Source: Strigamia acuminata (lineage: Eukaryota > Arthropoda > Chilopoda > Geophilomorpha > Linotaeniidae). Taken from it: DNA of 60,000 nucleotides. The notes beneath the pieces are model-generated. The model was not told the DNA's origin and did no database searches. It worked only from the letters and a program-made list of their open reading frames with translations. Where the stretch lies: positions 46,076,581 through 46,136,580 of the forward strand of contig OX442314.1 in NCBI GenBank assembly GCA_949358305.1, in the 5' to 3' direction. How positions within the stretch are numbered: the stretch's first letter is position 1; each line of letters opens with the position of its first letter. Both the position numbers and the translations under genes were made by a program. Below, one piece after another: positions 17,953 to 29,445 of the stretch.

Positions 17953-20024
17953 ACAAATTAATTTAATTCCGTTTTTTTACAATTTCTTTTGATTTAACAC
18001 GGTTTTTTTAATGACAATTTTTAAATCTAATGCTGACTCCGCACCTCTCACCATTTATCACGGTGACGCTCGGTGACATGGCTTGGAGCCTCCACGGCTA
18101 CATGGATCATACGAGGTGAGTACGGTACGATAGAATGTTTGTTTAGAGTGGCCGACCACGTCACCCATGGGGCTCAGGCCCTGTGTGTGACGGGTCTGTT
18201 GCTGGTGTAACATGCATAATAGCACTGCCACACATGGGTATGGGAGACTTCAACTCCTAGACAACGATTAAAGGCCAAAACCCGATAATCTGGAGTCCCT
18301 GTCTCATTCTTATGTGAGTGTGCGTAGTCAATCCCCAGACTGCTGTGGGTAAGACCATATCCAGTCACAAGGATAGTAAGAGCTGGCACTCTCTTAATAA
18401 TTTTATACCTAATTCAAATAATTTATTTTACTTTGATAATGAAAACTTAATCCAATCTAATGTACTGTTGGATTAAAATGATGATACTTGCCAAGTTGGA
18501 CTTAAGTCTTGTTGTGTCTTGGGTGATCATAATTGCAGCTAATACATTTATTAAAACAGGATATTCATGAATATTGTTTAAAATGCATTATTGCTCTCTG
18601 CTGTAAACAGAAGCCGTTGCCTGCCACTTAGCAACGCCACTGCCAAATTGTGGAGTGGCAATATCCAAAAAATAAATTGATTATCAAAAATTAAAATTAA
18701 AAAATTAAAAAATTAAATTAAAATTAAAATTTTGGCTTGGAACAGGTCATTCCAAACATTAAAAAAAAAAGACATTTTTAAGCGCTGTGAACTGGAAAAA
18801 CAAATTAACATGTAAAACCGTATCGGAAAATAGTGGCGCCATCTATATGTCAAAGTTGCTGTCAGCCGTCGACTATCGCGGCCCTCGACTGTCGTTTGAA
18901 TTAATTTCCATTTTCATTTTTAGCAGGGATACAGCATATAAGCCTTTTTCCAAAAACGTATTTTTTTGTTTTACCTGTTACGATACAAATTAAATTCAAC
19001 GGTTTAATTTAACTTTATTAGTTGAAAAGCTTTGATCTAACGCAGTGAAACCAGCTTTATAGTTATGCTGGAGTTTTTAAGGGGCAGAAATTTTTCAATG
19101 TAGAATAATTAATTAAATAAGTAACCTGGTACCACCAGTTGGTAGTGTTTAAAGGCGTCACCGTCACACATTTAAAAAAACAAACAATCAAAAATCAAAA
19201 ATGTAAATTGTTAAATTTATTGTCAATCCTACACAAACCATTCTTAATTCACAGGCATGCCGGTGAAGTGGTCAATTGTTTGCCCCTCAAGATAGATAAG
19301 CTTACAGCCACCATCAATAAGACATTCCATTTCCCGTGGACATCTTTTATGAGAACAAGGATCTTCACCACTTCAAACAAGCTGGGATTTGTAATGCAGG
19401 GAAGCATTACATATTAGACTTCTAAACCCTGTCCTTTTGTCCCTAAATAAAACACCGAAATAAAAGAAAAGTAATTTAAAAAAAAAAAAAATTTTTTTTT
19501 TTTGCCAATATAAAGCAACAACAAACAAAATCCCACCAAAATTTGAAATGATATGCTGCGGAATTGTTGCATCCGGGGTTTGCTACAATCGGGAAATAAA
19601 TCGCGCGGAAAACGTATCGCAACGTATGGCTCACGGGATCCGCCAGGTGGCGCTAGTACAATGTTACAACTTCCTGTGCAGGACGGAAGTAGTATTATTA
19701 GACGGCTAAAAGTGCACTAAAACCGGTTTATTAATTCAACCGGAGGTCCGAGAAATCTGAAAATACCTTACAATACTAATATAAGCATGCTGAATTTAAT
19801 GCCGTTGTCCGTTTTGCTCTAGCTGCTATAGTTTTTGCGGAATCGTTGACGACGGACGGACGGACGGACGGACGGACGGACGGACAGACAGACAGAACCG
19901 TTTCATGAGACTTTCTAAACATCAGGTTTAGAAGTCTAAAAGTAACAAAACAAAGACGATTAAGTAATGAAACCATTCCCAAATTCAAGTTTACCTAAAA
20001 CTGATCGATGACGCTGATTAAAAC
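17953..20024. repeat. KIN17 3' flank, segment copy A
   Basis: AT-rich, no gene. From 17967 it matches copy B (32124-32908) almost base for base, and its first 80 bases also match the 3' flank of the KIN17 fragment near 58620-58720 (reverse strand). Relative to copy B it has 722 extra bases at about 18062-18783, with no recognised content, and a further block near 19378-19938 that includes a MITE. It ends with ...gattaaaac where element I begins. Confidence 0.75.
19415..19938. mobile_element. MITE-like element with TA target sites
   Basis: The ends TAGACTTCTAAACC (19415-19428) and GGTTTAGAAGTCTA (19925-19938) are exact inverted complements, so a 12-bp TIR flanked by TA. About 520 bp with no ORF. 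It contains a poly-A/poly-T switch near 19478-19503 and an (ACGG)n microsatellite near 19853-19885. It is absent from copy B. A Tc1/mariner-type non-autonomous element is likely from the TA site. Confidence 0.6.
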
Positions 20025-21109
20025 TGCGGCGATCCGGGTTTTTACTTATTAAATTATGTAAATTCAACAAGCAATCGTCGGTGAGATGCCGTACAGGACT
20101 TCTACTCTGTGGCTAAATGGTTGTCTAGGGGAATGATTTTTACACGGAGAGTAAAAGGAAAAATTAGATTGTTTTAATCGTTCTAAATACACTTGATATA
20201 TGCAAAGGGAAAATAATAATAATGTAATGACTGGGTCGATCTGGCTTCTCTTTGTACTTGGACACTCACAGTTGACCGTTGGCTCCAAGATGGCGTCGAC
20301 GGCGTCGTATGAGCGCGGGATTTTAGCGGAGTAAACTCAACGCTAAAATACGCCTCTAAATATTCTAAAATCCTCGCGGAGCACGCTCAACACGAGAATA
20401 CGTCTCACACACAGTGAAGGTGATTATTACGGAGCAAGCTCGACGTAACAATCCGTCTTTACACAGATCGCTTTGTGGAGTTAAACTCGACACAAAGCCT
20501 TCAAATTGACAGAGCAAGCTCAATGTCAATTCCACACAGAAATGGCTTAAATTACGCGTAGTAATTCAAGCAGAAAGGGCGCTATTCTGTACAGTTGGTA
20601 CAGACCAGCAATGAATCTCGATTCTTCCAATATCACAGATCACACTTAGCGAGTTTGGGCATAAGTTTGACACGGTTGTGAAAGGTTTGGAAGCAGGATC
20701 AAGAATGCGGGAAAAGTGGGCCAAAACCGTTTGGCTCGCTCCTAAATCTGCTCAGAAAAGCTGCGCAGATGACGAGTTGCACAACGATCACACACGGCCG
20801 CCTTCGGGTCGTGTGCAACAATTGAGCCGGGCACGCGCGAGGGGAAGGGATGCTCCGCCCAGGCACACGCCTAGCAGCATCATCAAAGCAATGCACGCTG
20901 CAGCGCAATTGGTTGACGCTGTTGCTGGGCCAAAACTTGCTGCAAAACACAATATTATTTGGGTAATATTGTGTCTTGTTTTATATTTGATTAATATATA
21001 TTTTATTTCAATTTACATTGAAACAAAACATATAAGCTTGTTGAATATGTTTGTAAGACAATTTGGAAATATGGTGCGCACTCAAATAGGAATATTTGAG
21101 GTCACCACA
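20025..21109 (-). repeat. 3' LTR of element I (subfamily B)
   Basis: 1085 bp, TGTGGTGACC...CGCCGCA on the minus strand. In the part near 20025-20300 it resembles the solo LTR at 55307 rather than its own partner at 30828. It carries the hairpin array described for the right LTR. Confidence 0.85.
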
Positions 21110-21123
21110 CTTCCCCCCCTTTT
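21110..21123 (-). other. Polypurine tract (element I)
   Basis: On the minus strand AAAAGGGGGGGAAG, directly before TGTGGTGACC. Confidence 0.75.
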
Positions 21124-21281
21124 AAGAAAGAATCCTATTCTTTTCCAAAAGAGACAGGTAAGTATGGGAATAAATACACAAGGTTTCAAAGTAAAATGGA
21201 ACAGGATATATATTTATTCTTTTTTATTACAATATAAAAATAAAAAAGGAATTATTTTTAATGGACGGGTATGTTCCCTAA

Positions 21282-23237
21282 TTATTTAGGCAACATGTCC
21301 GTCGAATGATCATTTGGATCTTTGTGCTCTGTGACGGTGCACAAAGATCGGCCGGCGTTCGGTCCTGACTGGAAGCCAGGGTTGATGTGAAGCCACACTT
21401 GCTTAATGTGTCTCACACCATCCCTTCGTCCAAACCCCATTTCGAAATACTCTTGCGGGTCTTTTGGCGTGATCCTGGCAAAAACGAGACGTTGATGGAG
21501 GATCCACGGCTGTTGCTCCTTGATGTGATTCTCCAACCACGCGAGGACTCGGTTGCAGAGATCCTCGTTGTTTTGGAGAATCGTCTTTGTTGCGCTCGTT
21601 ATGTAGCAGAAGGCGTATACCGAGCGCAAGCGTTGATAGGCGGTGAGGTAGGTGGCCATACTCAATCCCCTATCTCTTGGTGGCGAATCCTTTGGCGGTG
21701 GCGGTGGTGGCGGCGACTTTTTGCAGATCGAGAGGGATCTGGATCTGCGCGAAGCCGGGGCGCGCGTCTTTGGTCTTGCACCGCTGGCCACAGGCACGAC
21801 GAACTCGCGATCGTCGCTGTCGAGCCACTCCATCGGAGACGAGATGTTGCAACTCGGTGCCTCGGTTGCACGGGAAACACTCGACGTTGCCGTGATGGCA
21901 GCGTGGAGTGGAGCTGCGGATGACGGTGGTGCGCCAGCGGGACGGGCGGTAGCTCGTTCCGTTGCGCGTCGCTGCTTCAGCGTAGCCCATTCCTGCCGTA
22001 GTCGAATGGCGGATCCAGCCGGAGTTTCGCCAGTCGCCTCGGCTTGTTGCGTCAATTCGGCGAGCATCGTTGGAGGATCGGGGCGAACTGACTCCCAATC
22101 GTCCAGCAAGGCTCGTGGAAGCCCTAACGGCACGGTCCACAATCGGGTGGCGGCCGCCAGAGCCATTCGTAGGTCAGGAAAGACTCCTTGGAACAGGATT
22201 CTAAGTAGTCCTTCCGACAGCTTCCTGTGCATCTTCTGCAACATTCGTTGTAGCTGCTTGTCGGACTTGCACAACTCCAACTCTCGGGCAAGCCATTGCC
22301 ATTCCTTCTCACCTTCGCGGATCTGAGCGAGCTGGTATTCGTCCAGATGCGCGAGGTACATCGTTTGGGCTGTCTCGGGAAACGATGAGAATCGCCTCCA
22401 GAGATCAGCGCACTCCTGTGCTGGAAATGGTTCCGGCTCTGGATACGGGTTCGGCACGAAGTTAGCATGGAAACATCCGCCCATGGCTAATTGATGCATT
22501 TCCGACTGGCATGTCGGTATCCAACGTTTCTTTCCGTCTGTGGTTACACGGAAAGATTCGTGGTAGAGGCGTACAACCTCGGCCTTGGTTTGGTCAAGAC
22601 GTTGGAAGATGTCCTCCAAAATCTGTCGACGCTCCCACGCAGGAGCGTTGAAATAACGGCGATGGTCTCGCGTTTCTTGAGCGATCACTACAAAGGCGAA
22701 GTCGAGTAACACGTTTCGTAGTGGTCCGAAGGTGTCGCGCTTCATTGCCCACTCGAGGGCGTCGCGATGACCGAATCCATCGATTAAGTAGGCGATCCGA
22801 AACTTCGTTCCCCATCGCTTGTTTAAGGCTCTGGAGAATTTGTGTCGGGCCGCCCAAAACGTCAGTCTCCCCTTGGACTTGATGATTTCCGGCGGCAATG
22901 CATGTCGCCAGACTCCAGGATCGGTCGGAACATCGGGGTGCAGTTCGAGATGCGTCTCCCGAAGCTGGATGATCCGTTCGTGTCTCTGTGCACGAGTTTC
23001 GCTGTTTGGATTGGCGAAAAGGCCTCCTCGTAGTCGGGGCTGAGACGGCGTGATTGGCAAACGGGCAGCAGCGTCGGCCAGAGCGGCTTGAGCTTCGGCG
23101 GACGCTTCGGCGGATTCTTCGGTGACATCCACGGATGCATTCGAAGTGTTTGCGGAACCAAGCAACGTCGAATTTGTTTCTAATTCGAGGCTGTTGGCGC
23201 CGGCTTCGCTTCCTTCTTTCGGTTCCTTTTCTTCCAT
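21282..23237 (-). CDS. ORF3 of element I, continuous (spliced form)
   Basis: 651 codons. Acidic Ala/Glu-rich N-terminus (about 1-85), then the exon-2 region beginning IIQLRETH without any interruption, where element II has a 351-bp intron. Blocks shared with ORF3 of element 1: CQSEMHQL, LPRALLDDWESVRPDP, and a C-terminal ILHQRL ... VWLH ... TEHKDPNDHS. About 175 codons of RS-rich sequence present in element II are missing at the PEPEP junction. No membrane or signal sequence is seen. Function unknown. The ORF is intact. Confidence 0.75.
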   Translation of the reverse strand: MEEKEPKEGSEAGANSLELETNSTLLGSANTSNASVDVTEESAEASAEAQAALADAAARLPITPSQPRLRGGLFANPNSETRAQRHERIIQLRETHLELHPDVPTDPGVWRHALPPEIIKSKGRLTFWAARHKFSRALNKRWGTKFRIAYLIDGFGHRDALEWAMKRDTFGPLRNVLLDFAFVVIAQETRDHRRYFNAPAWERRQILEDIFQRLDQTKAEVVRLYHESFRVTTDGKKRWIPTCQSEMHQLAMGGCFHANFVPNPYPEPEPFPAQECADLWRRFSSFPETAQTMYLAHLDEYQLAQIREGEKEWQWLARELELCKSDKQLQRMLQKMHRKLSEGLLRILFQGVFPDLRMALAAATRLWTVPLGLPRALLDDWESVRPDPPTMLAELTQQAEATGETPAGSAIRLRQEWATLKQRRATERATARPAGAPPSSAAPLHAAITATSSVSRATEAPSCNISSPMEWLDSDDREFVVPVASGARPKTRAPASRRSRSLSICKKSPPPPPPPKDSPPRDRGLSMATYLTAYQRLRSVYAFCYITSATKTILQNNEDLCNRVLAWLENHIKEQQPWILHQRLVFARITPKDPQEYFEMGFGRRDGVRHIKQVWLHINPGFQSGPNAGRSLCTVTEHKDPNDHSTDMLPK

Positions 23238-23369
23238 TTGAACGAAATTGAAGAATCCCGTTGAAATAATCCAGTTGTTTCGCTTTTGGTTTTTTGGAGA
23301 TGAGCACTTAGCACACGTGTGAGATCGAAGTGAACTCAGACGCGAAGTGATCAGTTCAAATACCGGAAG

Positions 23370-26300
23370 TTACGTTTGGGTAACGTCGTTGTTAGCGACG
23401 TCATCCAATCTTATCGTTTGATTGGTTTGCGTATGGCTTGGGGAATTGCTCCTTACGTCATACGGCTGATCCCTGGATCTCGAGGTTATCGAGGGGAGAA
23501 GACACATGTTGTTTTTTCCTCTCGGTTTACGAGTCCGAAGATTATATCTCTTTGTCGGCGAGGGATTTATTGTATTTAAATCGCCGTCTTCATTGTCATC
23601 GGAGACTGAGTCAGATGAGTCTTTTATTTCAGATGTTTTTTGTTTCTTTTCTAAAAACACCTTTTTATTTAATTTTTTAGCAATTTCAAGCTTTTTGAAA
23701 CTGTCACGAAGTTCAACGTCGTTATTCACGAGGTCTGACTCCATTTGTGGTTTGGATGAATTATCGACAGGTATTTTCTTTAATTCATCGTCATCTAACG
23801 TATTAATTATATTTTCAGTCTTTTGACCGACTTCTTCGCCTTCTAACCATACTTCCTGATCGAAACTCGGGAAATACGGAGTTAATTCCGACGAATGGAC
23901 AGCTGGAAATATTTCGTTATTCTCTAGCTTTCTCAATTCTACGGATCCTCCCTGTAATACTTTGGTTATTACATAAGGTCCTGTTCTTTTATCAGCGATG
24001 CCAGCTGCAATGCCGCGGGCAGCGCTCGACAAAACATGAGAATCTCTCCAAACTAAATCGTTTAATTTAAAATTGGAGAACTTCTCACCTTCTTTTTTAA
24101 GATTAACTCGTCTACGCAAATCTAACACGTGTGACATCATGTGTTGATATGTTTCGGCGATAACGGCTTCTAATTTTTGCACGTATAGATGTGGGTTTTT
24201 TGGATCTACGACCAAAATTCCTTCAGGTATTCTTGGATCCCAAGGTACTCTGAGTTCGCGAAAAAAGTTAAGAAATGCGGGAGAGAAGTCTCTTCCTCTC
24301 GTCACCGTAGTTCTCAAACTAAATGCAAATTCACGCAAATATTCGTCCCATTTGGAATGAACAGATGAATAAATTGCAACCAAATATTTGATGTCACGGT
24401 TAACCCTTTCAACCGGGTTAGCTTGTGGGTGATACGTTGAAGTTGGTGTTGGAACCATCTTGAACTTTTCACAAAATTTTTTAAAGACTTGGGCACGAAA
24501 TTGCGGGCCGTTGTCAGAAATAATTTTACGAGGGAATCCCATGCTCATGGAAAGGTGATAAATGCAATTTGCTACTTTTCCGGCAGTGGGGTTACACATT
24601 GGATATAATTCTGGCCAATGAGTTGCCACGTCAAGTATGACTAAAATATGTGTGTTGTTTTTGCGCGTCCGAGGTTTCGGGCCGGTCAAATCAACACTTA
24701 GACAGTCAAATGGGCTGTAAGGACCCATTTGCGCTGCTTCAATTTGTCCTTTCGTTCGAGGTTTGCAAGCTTGACAACGCTCGCAATGTCGAATGAATCT
24801 CGTAATGCCCGATTTCATGCCTTTCCAGGTATAAATTCGGCGTGCTCGATAAAGAGTCCTTGCAATTCCTGGGTGGCCAGAAAGTGGGTGGCCATGCATT
24901 AGCCAAATAATTTTATACTTCAATGTCTGAGGTACAAAAACTTTGAGTGCTCTCCCATCCTCCCCCAATTCATCAGACATTGTGGGATGAAATTGCATTA
25001 ATAAGTCATCTTCAATTAAGAAGGTGGTTGTGTGTTTTCTATATTGTTTCCTCTGGAGTCGCGTTGTGACGTCAGGCGGAAATTGATTACAGTTTAAAAA
25101 ATTACGCATTAATTGGCAAACTTTATCTTCTTTTTGGGCCTTGATTATGTCTTCCCTTGTAGGGGGTTCACAATCAAGACGCTCTACAATTTTGGCGACA
25201 AATGCTTTTATTAAAACGTTTGACGAAGAAATTTGAAATTTCCTTGAAATTTGCGCTCTTATGACGTCATCTGATTCTTCAGAGGGGTCATAAATTTTAT
25301 TCCAATAGTTGACGAATTCGTGATCTTCCTTTTCCTCTAATGTGGAGACAGGAAGCTCATGGAATTTTCCCATTTTCCAATTTCGTTGTGGTGATGGACA
25401 ATAAGATAATAATTCGTCATTATCTCCATCATCTTCAGGATTTTCCGGTTTATCAATCGGTGATCTGGATAAAGCATCCGCTAAAACATTTAGTGGACCT
25501 TTAATATATTGTATTTCGAAAGAGTAGCGCATCAGCTCCATTTGCCAACGCGCTAACCTTCCGGCAGGTTCGTCTAACTGCATCAACCATTTTAGTGCTT
25601 GATGGTCAGTCCTAACTATGAATGTGGTAAATTCCAAATAATGTCGGAATTTACGTAATGCCCAGATTACCGCAAGACATTCTAATTCTGTGGCGCTGTA
25701 ATTTATCTCAGCAGGTTGCAAACTTCTGCTGGCATAAACACAAGGCACTTCAATATTTTGATCATTGATTTCCCTCATTTGCATAAGCGCGGCGCCTAGT
25801 CCTTTCCTGCTAGCGTCGGTATGCACAATAAATGGTTCTGTCAAATCAGGCATGGCCATTGTTTCTGCATTCGTTAAAGCATCTTTTATTTGATCAAAAG
25901 CTTCTTGATGGATTTCTGACCAAATAAATTCCACATCCTTTTTGAGTAAAGGACGTAGAGGTTCTGTCATGACTGCTAGATTCTTGAGTAATCGGTGAAA
26001 AAAGTTCACCATTCCCAAAAATCTTTGCAACTCTTTCAAATTTGAAGGAGCTGGCATTTCTTTAATGGCGGCGACTTTTTTAGGGTCGACACTAACTCCT
26101 TGAACACTTAACTTGTAACCAAGGAAAGTTAATTCTTTTCTGCCAAATTTCGATTTTTTTGGATGAACATGAAGATTTGCATTTTCAAGTTTACTCAGAA
26201 TTTCTTCCAGATGACTCATGTGTTCTTCAAAATTTTTTGATATAATAATTATATCATCGAGGTATGCCCATGCGAATTTTCGATAGGCATCCCCCAAAAT

Positions 26301-26792
26301 TTTTTCTATCAACTTTTGAAAAGTTGACGGCGCATTTACGAGGCCAAAGGGCATGACTCGAAACTGTAGTCGACCCAAAGGACTCCAAAACGCAGTTTTA
26401 GCACGGTCGTTTGGATGAACCTCTATTTGCCAATAGCCTTTTGACAAATCTATCGTTGTGACCCATTCAAATCTTCCGAGTTCTCGCAAGATTTCCTCAA
26501 TGCTGGGCATTTGAGGAGGGTCATATAATGTGTGCGCATTGAGTGGTCTAAAATCAATGCAAAGTCTCGGATCACAATCCGGACGCATCACTAGAACTAT
26601 CCGCATCCCATAGTCTCCAGTGGCTTGTTCAACGTACCCATTATCCAACATATCTTGACAGATCTGACGGATAATTTCACGTTTCTGTGGATTTACGCTT
26701 TTAAACGGAACTCTAATTGGAACTTTAGTGTCCAGTTTAATTTCATGCCTAACGAGGTGTTCTACCTGGTCGGCGTGATAAAATCTTTTCAT
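23370..26792 (-). pseudogene. pol: Pol of element I: RT, RNase H, integrase
   Basis: 1140 codons open from about the start of RT. Catalytic boxes present: YLDD (AYLDDIIIIS), RNase H TDASRKGLGAAL, integrase zinc module (HGHPLSGHPG ... CERCQAC) and core residues in LSVDLTGP, SDNGPQF and NPVERVNRD, then an integrase C-terminal module (TGPYVITKVLQGGSVEL). The upstream join to protease is broken: at about 26755 the sequence has ...acac where element II has ...acacac, a 2-bp loss that shifts the frame. The apparent start at 26792 is therefore not a natural one. Confidence 0.88.
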
Positions 26793-27468
26793 GTTTCTTT
26801 AATACTTTTTCAAGCATTAAATTATTTTCCATTGACAAATTAGCGTCGCTAACAAGTCTTTGTACTATATTTTCTTCATTTGCAACTTTAGCTTGACACG
26901 CAGTGGCAGAGCCAGCTTTCATGTGATTTGCTTTAATAAAGTCGCTTTTCATTATTTCTTCGGGTGGATCAAGGAACTCTTGATAACGATCAAGAATCGC
27001 TTGAGGAACAAAAGGTAAATCTTCTTTCAAAGTCTTAACAAAATTCCAAGACATGGTCTTAGGATTTGGTTGAATATTGAGTCGATTCATGAAATCACAT
27101 CCTAATAAAATAATAGGATATTTATTTCTCAAAATTATGAATGGATGACTTAACATCCCGTGTGTCCACGCAAAAGAAAGCAGGAGAGTTCCTTCGGGGA
27201 CTACATCTTCTGAAGCAGTCGTAACTCTCACATCCGGTCCAATTGGTCGAATTTCATCTTCCAGTTTCAGCGAAATTACTACGGAGTAGGCCATGAAGCT
27301 TCGATTAGCTCCAGAGTCTAACATCCCTGTTATCATACCGTTTGCCGTCTGCAATCGAATCGTCGGCAAATCATTGCTGTTTGGTATGTCCGCGTACTTG
27401 CACTTAAAACGTCGCGGTGGCTTAATTTCTATCGGCGGGATCCAATGGTAATTCGTCCAATAAATCAT
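26749..27468 (-). pseudogene. pro: Protease and pre-RT region of element I
   Basis: Retropepsin motif MLDSGANRSF with flap region, then LLGCDFMNRLNIQPNP, about 240 codons. It lies in a different frame from the gag-linked upstream reading (27422-27843), which runs to a stop at 27422, so one indel is inferred within 27422-27468. In element 1 the equivalent linker and protease are one continuous ORF, which supports mutation rather than a second programmed shift. Confidence 0.75.
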
Positions 27469-27843
27469 TAGTGACTAGCGTTGTAGCCATTAATTTTTCA
27501 ATAAAATCGTCAAGACCAGGTAAATCAATTTTATCTGACCTTTCAACAATTTCAGGTGTTGGCCTAGCTTTTCCATCTAGTAAAGTAACAGCATCTTTTA
27601 TTTTAGATTCCCAATCAACTTTTATTTGTTGAACTTTTTCTTTAAAAAATTCCTCAGTGATGTTTTCATTTTGCAGCACAAGCCTCAAACTGGAAACATC
27701 AATTTTTGGAAATTGCAAATTATTTTCAATCTCTAATTTAATCTGAGTATTTAAAAATTCATCTAAAATCTGAGATGGTGTTAGTTCATTTTCCGAGGCG
27801 GTTGGCGTCGCATCCACTAGACCATCTGGATGCGCGCTTACAA
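27422..27843 (-). pseudogene. Gag-protease linker reached by -1 frameshift (element I)
   Basis: The frame entered by a -1 shift at the A AAA AAC site (27844-27850) runs for about 140 codons, starting LVSAHPDGLVDATP and ending at TAA 27422-27424. It is helical and charged and corresponds to the N-terminal linker of the element 1 pol ORF (compare DLLDELP with LLLEELP). It has no ATG of its own near its start. Confidence 0.6.
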
Positions 27844-27850
27844 GTTTTTT
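27805..27850 (-). promoter_or_regulatory. -1 frameshift signal between gag and pro (element I)
   Basis: On the minus strand: A AAA AAC (plus-strand coordinates 27844-27850) in gag phase, 6-nt spacer containing the gag stop TAA, then stem GCGCGCATCCA (27827-27837)/TGGATGCG-a-CGC (27805-27816) with one bulged A and a loop of 10 nt. The -1 frame is open. Same heptamer and same spacer as element 1, but an unrelated stem sequence. Confidence 0.78.
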
Positions 27851-29394
27851 AGAAGTTCGCCGATTGATTTCATCGATTTTTCGAACTCCTCAATAATCTT
27901 GTCTTTGCTCGATTTCCTATCAGGACATTCTTTAGCCCAATGTCCCAATTTTTTGCAGATGTTACATGGATCAGTAGCGGGCGATTTAGCGACTTTTGGC
28001 GAAGGCGAACTTGAACGTTTGGCTTCGTCCTTTTTAGGGGTCGGCGACTTCGATCTACTGAGCGCGTCTGTCTTTGGTGAACCAAAAGTAACGTTTTTAG
28101 GCGCCATCTTTGGTCCAAATTTTCGAGCTACTGCGTTATTACGGGCTAATAAAGCAGCTGCAGCCTCACTTTCTGGTTCCGAGTCAGATTTCTCTGGTTC
28201 AGAAGCAGTTTCCATTTCTGTCACTTCGGCTAAGTGAGCTTTAGGGGTTGGATGTGGATTTTTCCCATCCGATCCCTTTTTAGATTCCTTAGCAGTCTCT
28301 GCCAAAAAATCTCCTCGTTTTGGGGGTTGCAAAAGAGGGGTGTTAGCAAAACGGGTGTCTTTAGCCAACTCCTTTCTCCGTTGCTGTCGCTTAGCGTACG
28401 CAACTTTTTCATCAGCTGGTAGATAAGCTTTATAATTCTCATCAATTCTTATCTGGTTAGCTCGCATAAATTTGGCTAATTCAGCGAAACCACCCGGATA
28501 AGGTGCTCGTACTGAAAGTAGAACATTCTTTGAATAATCTGTCAATCCACGTCGGAATTGACGATCAATGGCTGCGTCTCCCATCGTATAAGGGAGAGTG
28601 ACCAATAAATCCTCAGTCCTTCTTAAATAAGAGCGAAGACTTTCGCCTTTATTTTGAGAAAGATTATCCCACATTTGTAGTAAGTCTTCACTTGACTCTC
28701 CATATTCAGTCATGAATTCCTCTACAAAGTGATTCCAATTTTGAAATTGTTTAGAATAAAACCATTTCTCAGCTCGGTCTATAAGAGCTTTTGGTACTAC
28801 TCTTTTCAAAGCAGTGTGACATGCAATGCCATTCAACCTTGAAATTCGTAAAACTTCATCTAAAAGAGTGGATCCAGCTTCCCATTCTCCATCGAATAAA
28901 GCGGGTTTGATGTGATCCCATCTAATAGTTCTTTCATCAACTAGATCGTGAGTCCAGTTGACTGCAGTATATTGTGCAATTTTCTGTCGTAATGCGATGT
29001 CAGCATTATCGGCAGTAGCGTCAGATCGATCAGCAGATCGACGATCAGCTAATAATCGATCAATTTCTTCAGCAGTGTAATAATGTGTATTACGCCGAGA
29101 AGAATGGCCTCGATGTCGACGTCGATGAGATCGATGTCGATTATCGCGTTCTTGTTGCGCATTCACATCAGAATCCGACCTTGAATCAGATTGTGAATTT
29201 GAAGGCGTGTTAAAATGTGGCGTTTCAGGTGGGTCGGGTGGGTCGCCGTCACCATTGTCTGGCGGTCGGCGTCCACCTCCAGGTGGTCCATCTCCGTGTC
29301 CATCTGGATTTCCTCCATCTGGTGGATTTCTTCTATACTGACCCCCACCTGGCGGGCTTTCATGTCCGTCGGGTGGTTCGCGTGCTGGATTCAT
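27838..29394 (-). CDS. gag: Gag of element I, C-terminal part (capsid and zinc knuckle)
   Basis: 518 codons. Pro/Gly/Asp-rich start and an Arg-rich stretch (HRSHRRRHRGHSSRR), a capsid-like helical region (DGEWEAGSTLLDEVLRISRL, AEKWFYSKQFQNW), and one CX2CX4HX4C zinc knuckle (CNICKKLGHWAKEC) near the C-terminus. It is in the same frame as the ORF at 29446-30735, separated by one TGA and 17 sense codons, so it is probably the second half of a single Gag like that of element 1. Its ATG at 29394 could allow independent translation only if initiation occurs internally. Confidence 0.8.
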   Translation of the reverse strand: MNPAREPPDGHESPPGGGQYRRNPPDGGNPDGHGDGPPGGGRRPPDNGDGDPPDPPETPHFNTPSNSQSDSRSDSDVNAQQERDNRHRSHRRRHRGHSSRRNTHYYTAEEIDRLLADRRSADRSDATADNADIALRQKIAQYTAVNWTHDLVDERTIRWDHIKPALFDGEWEAGSTLLDEVLRISRLNGIACHTALKRVVPKALIDRAEKWFYSKQFQNWNHFVEEFMTEYGESSEDLLQMWDNLSQNKGESLRSYLRRTEDLLVTLPYTMGDAAIDRQFRRGLTDYSKNVLLSVRAPYPGGFAELAKFMRANQIRIDENYKAYLPADEKVAYAKRQQRRKELAKDTRFANTPLLQPPKRGDFLAETAKESKKGSDGKNPHPTPKAHLAEVTEMETASEPEKSDSEPESEAAAALLARNNAVARKFGPKMAPKNVTFGSPKTDALSRSKSPTPKKDEAKRSSSPSPKVAKSPATDPCNICKKLGHWAKECPDRKSSKDKIIEEFEKSMKSIGELLKNL

Positions 29395-29445
29395 TTCTCG
29401 TCGACTTCTTTTCGACGAATCTTGCTGTTGAGCCAGTGGTATCGT

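Noticed and set aside
19850-19890. (ACGG)n run as a regulatory element or telomere-like repeat
   Set aside because: It is a simple microsatellite inside a MITE; no insect telomere unit (TTAGG) is present.
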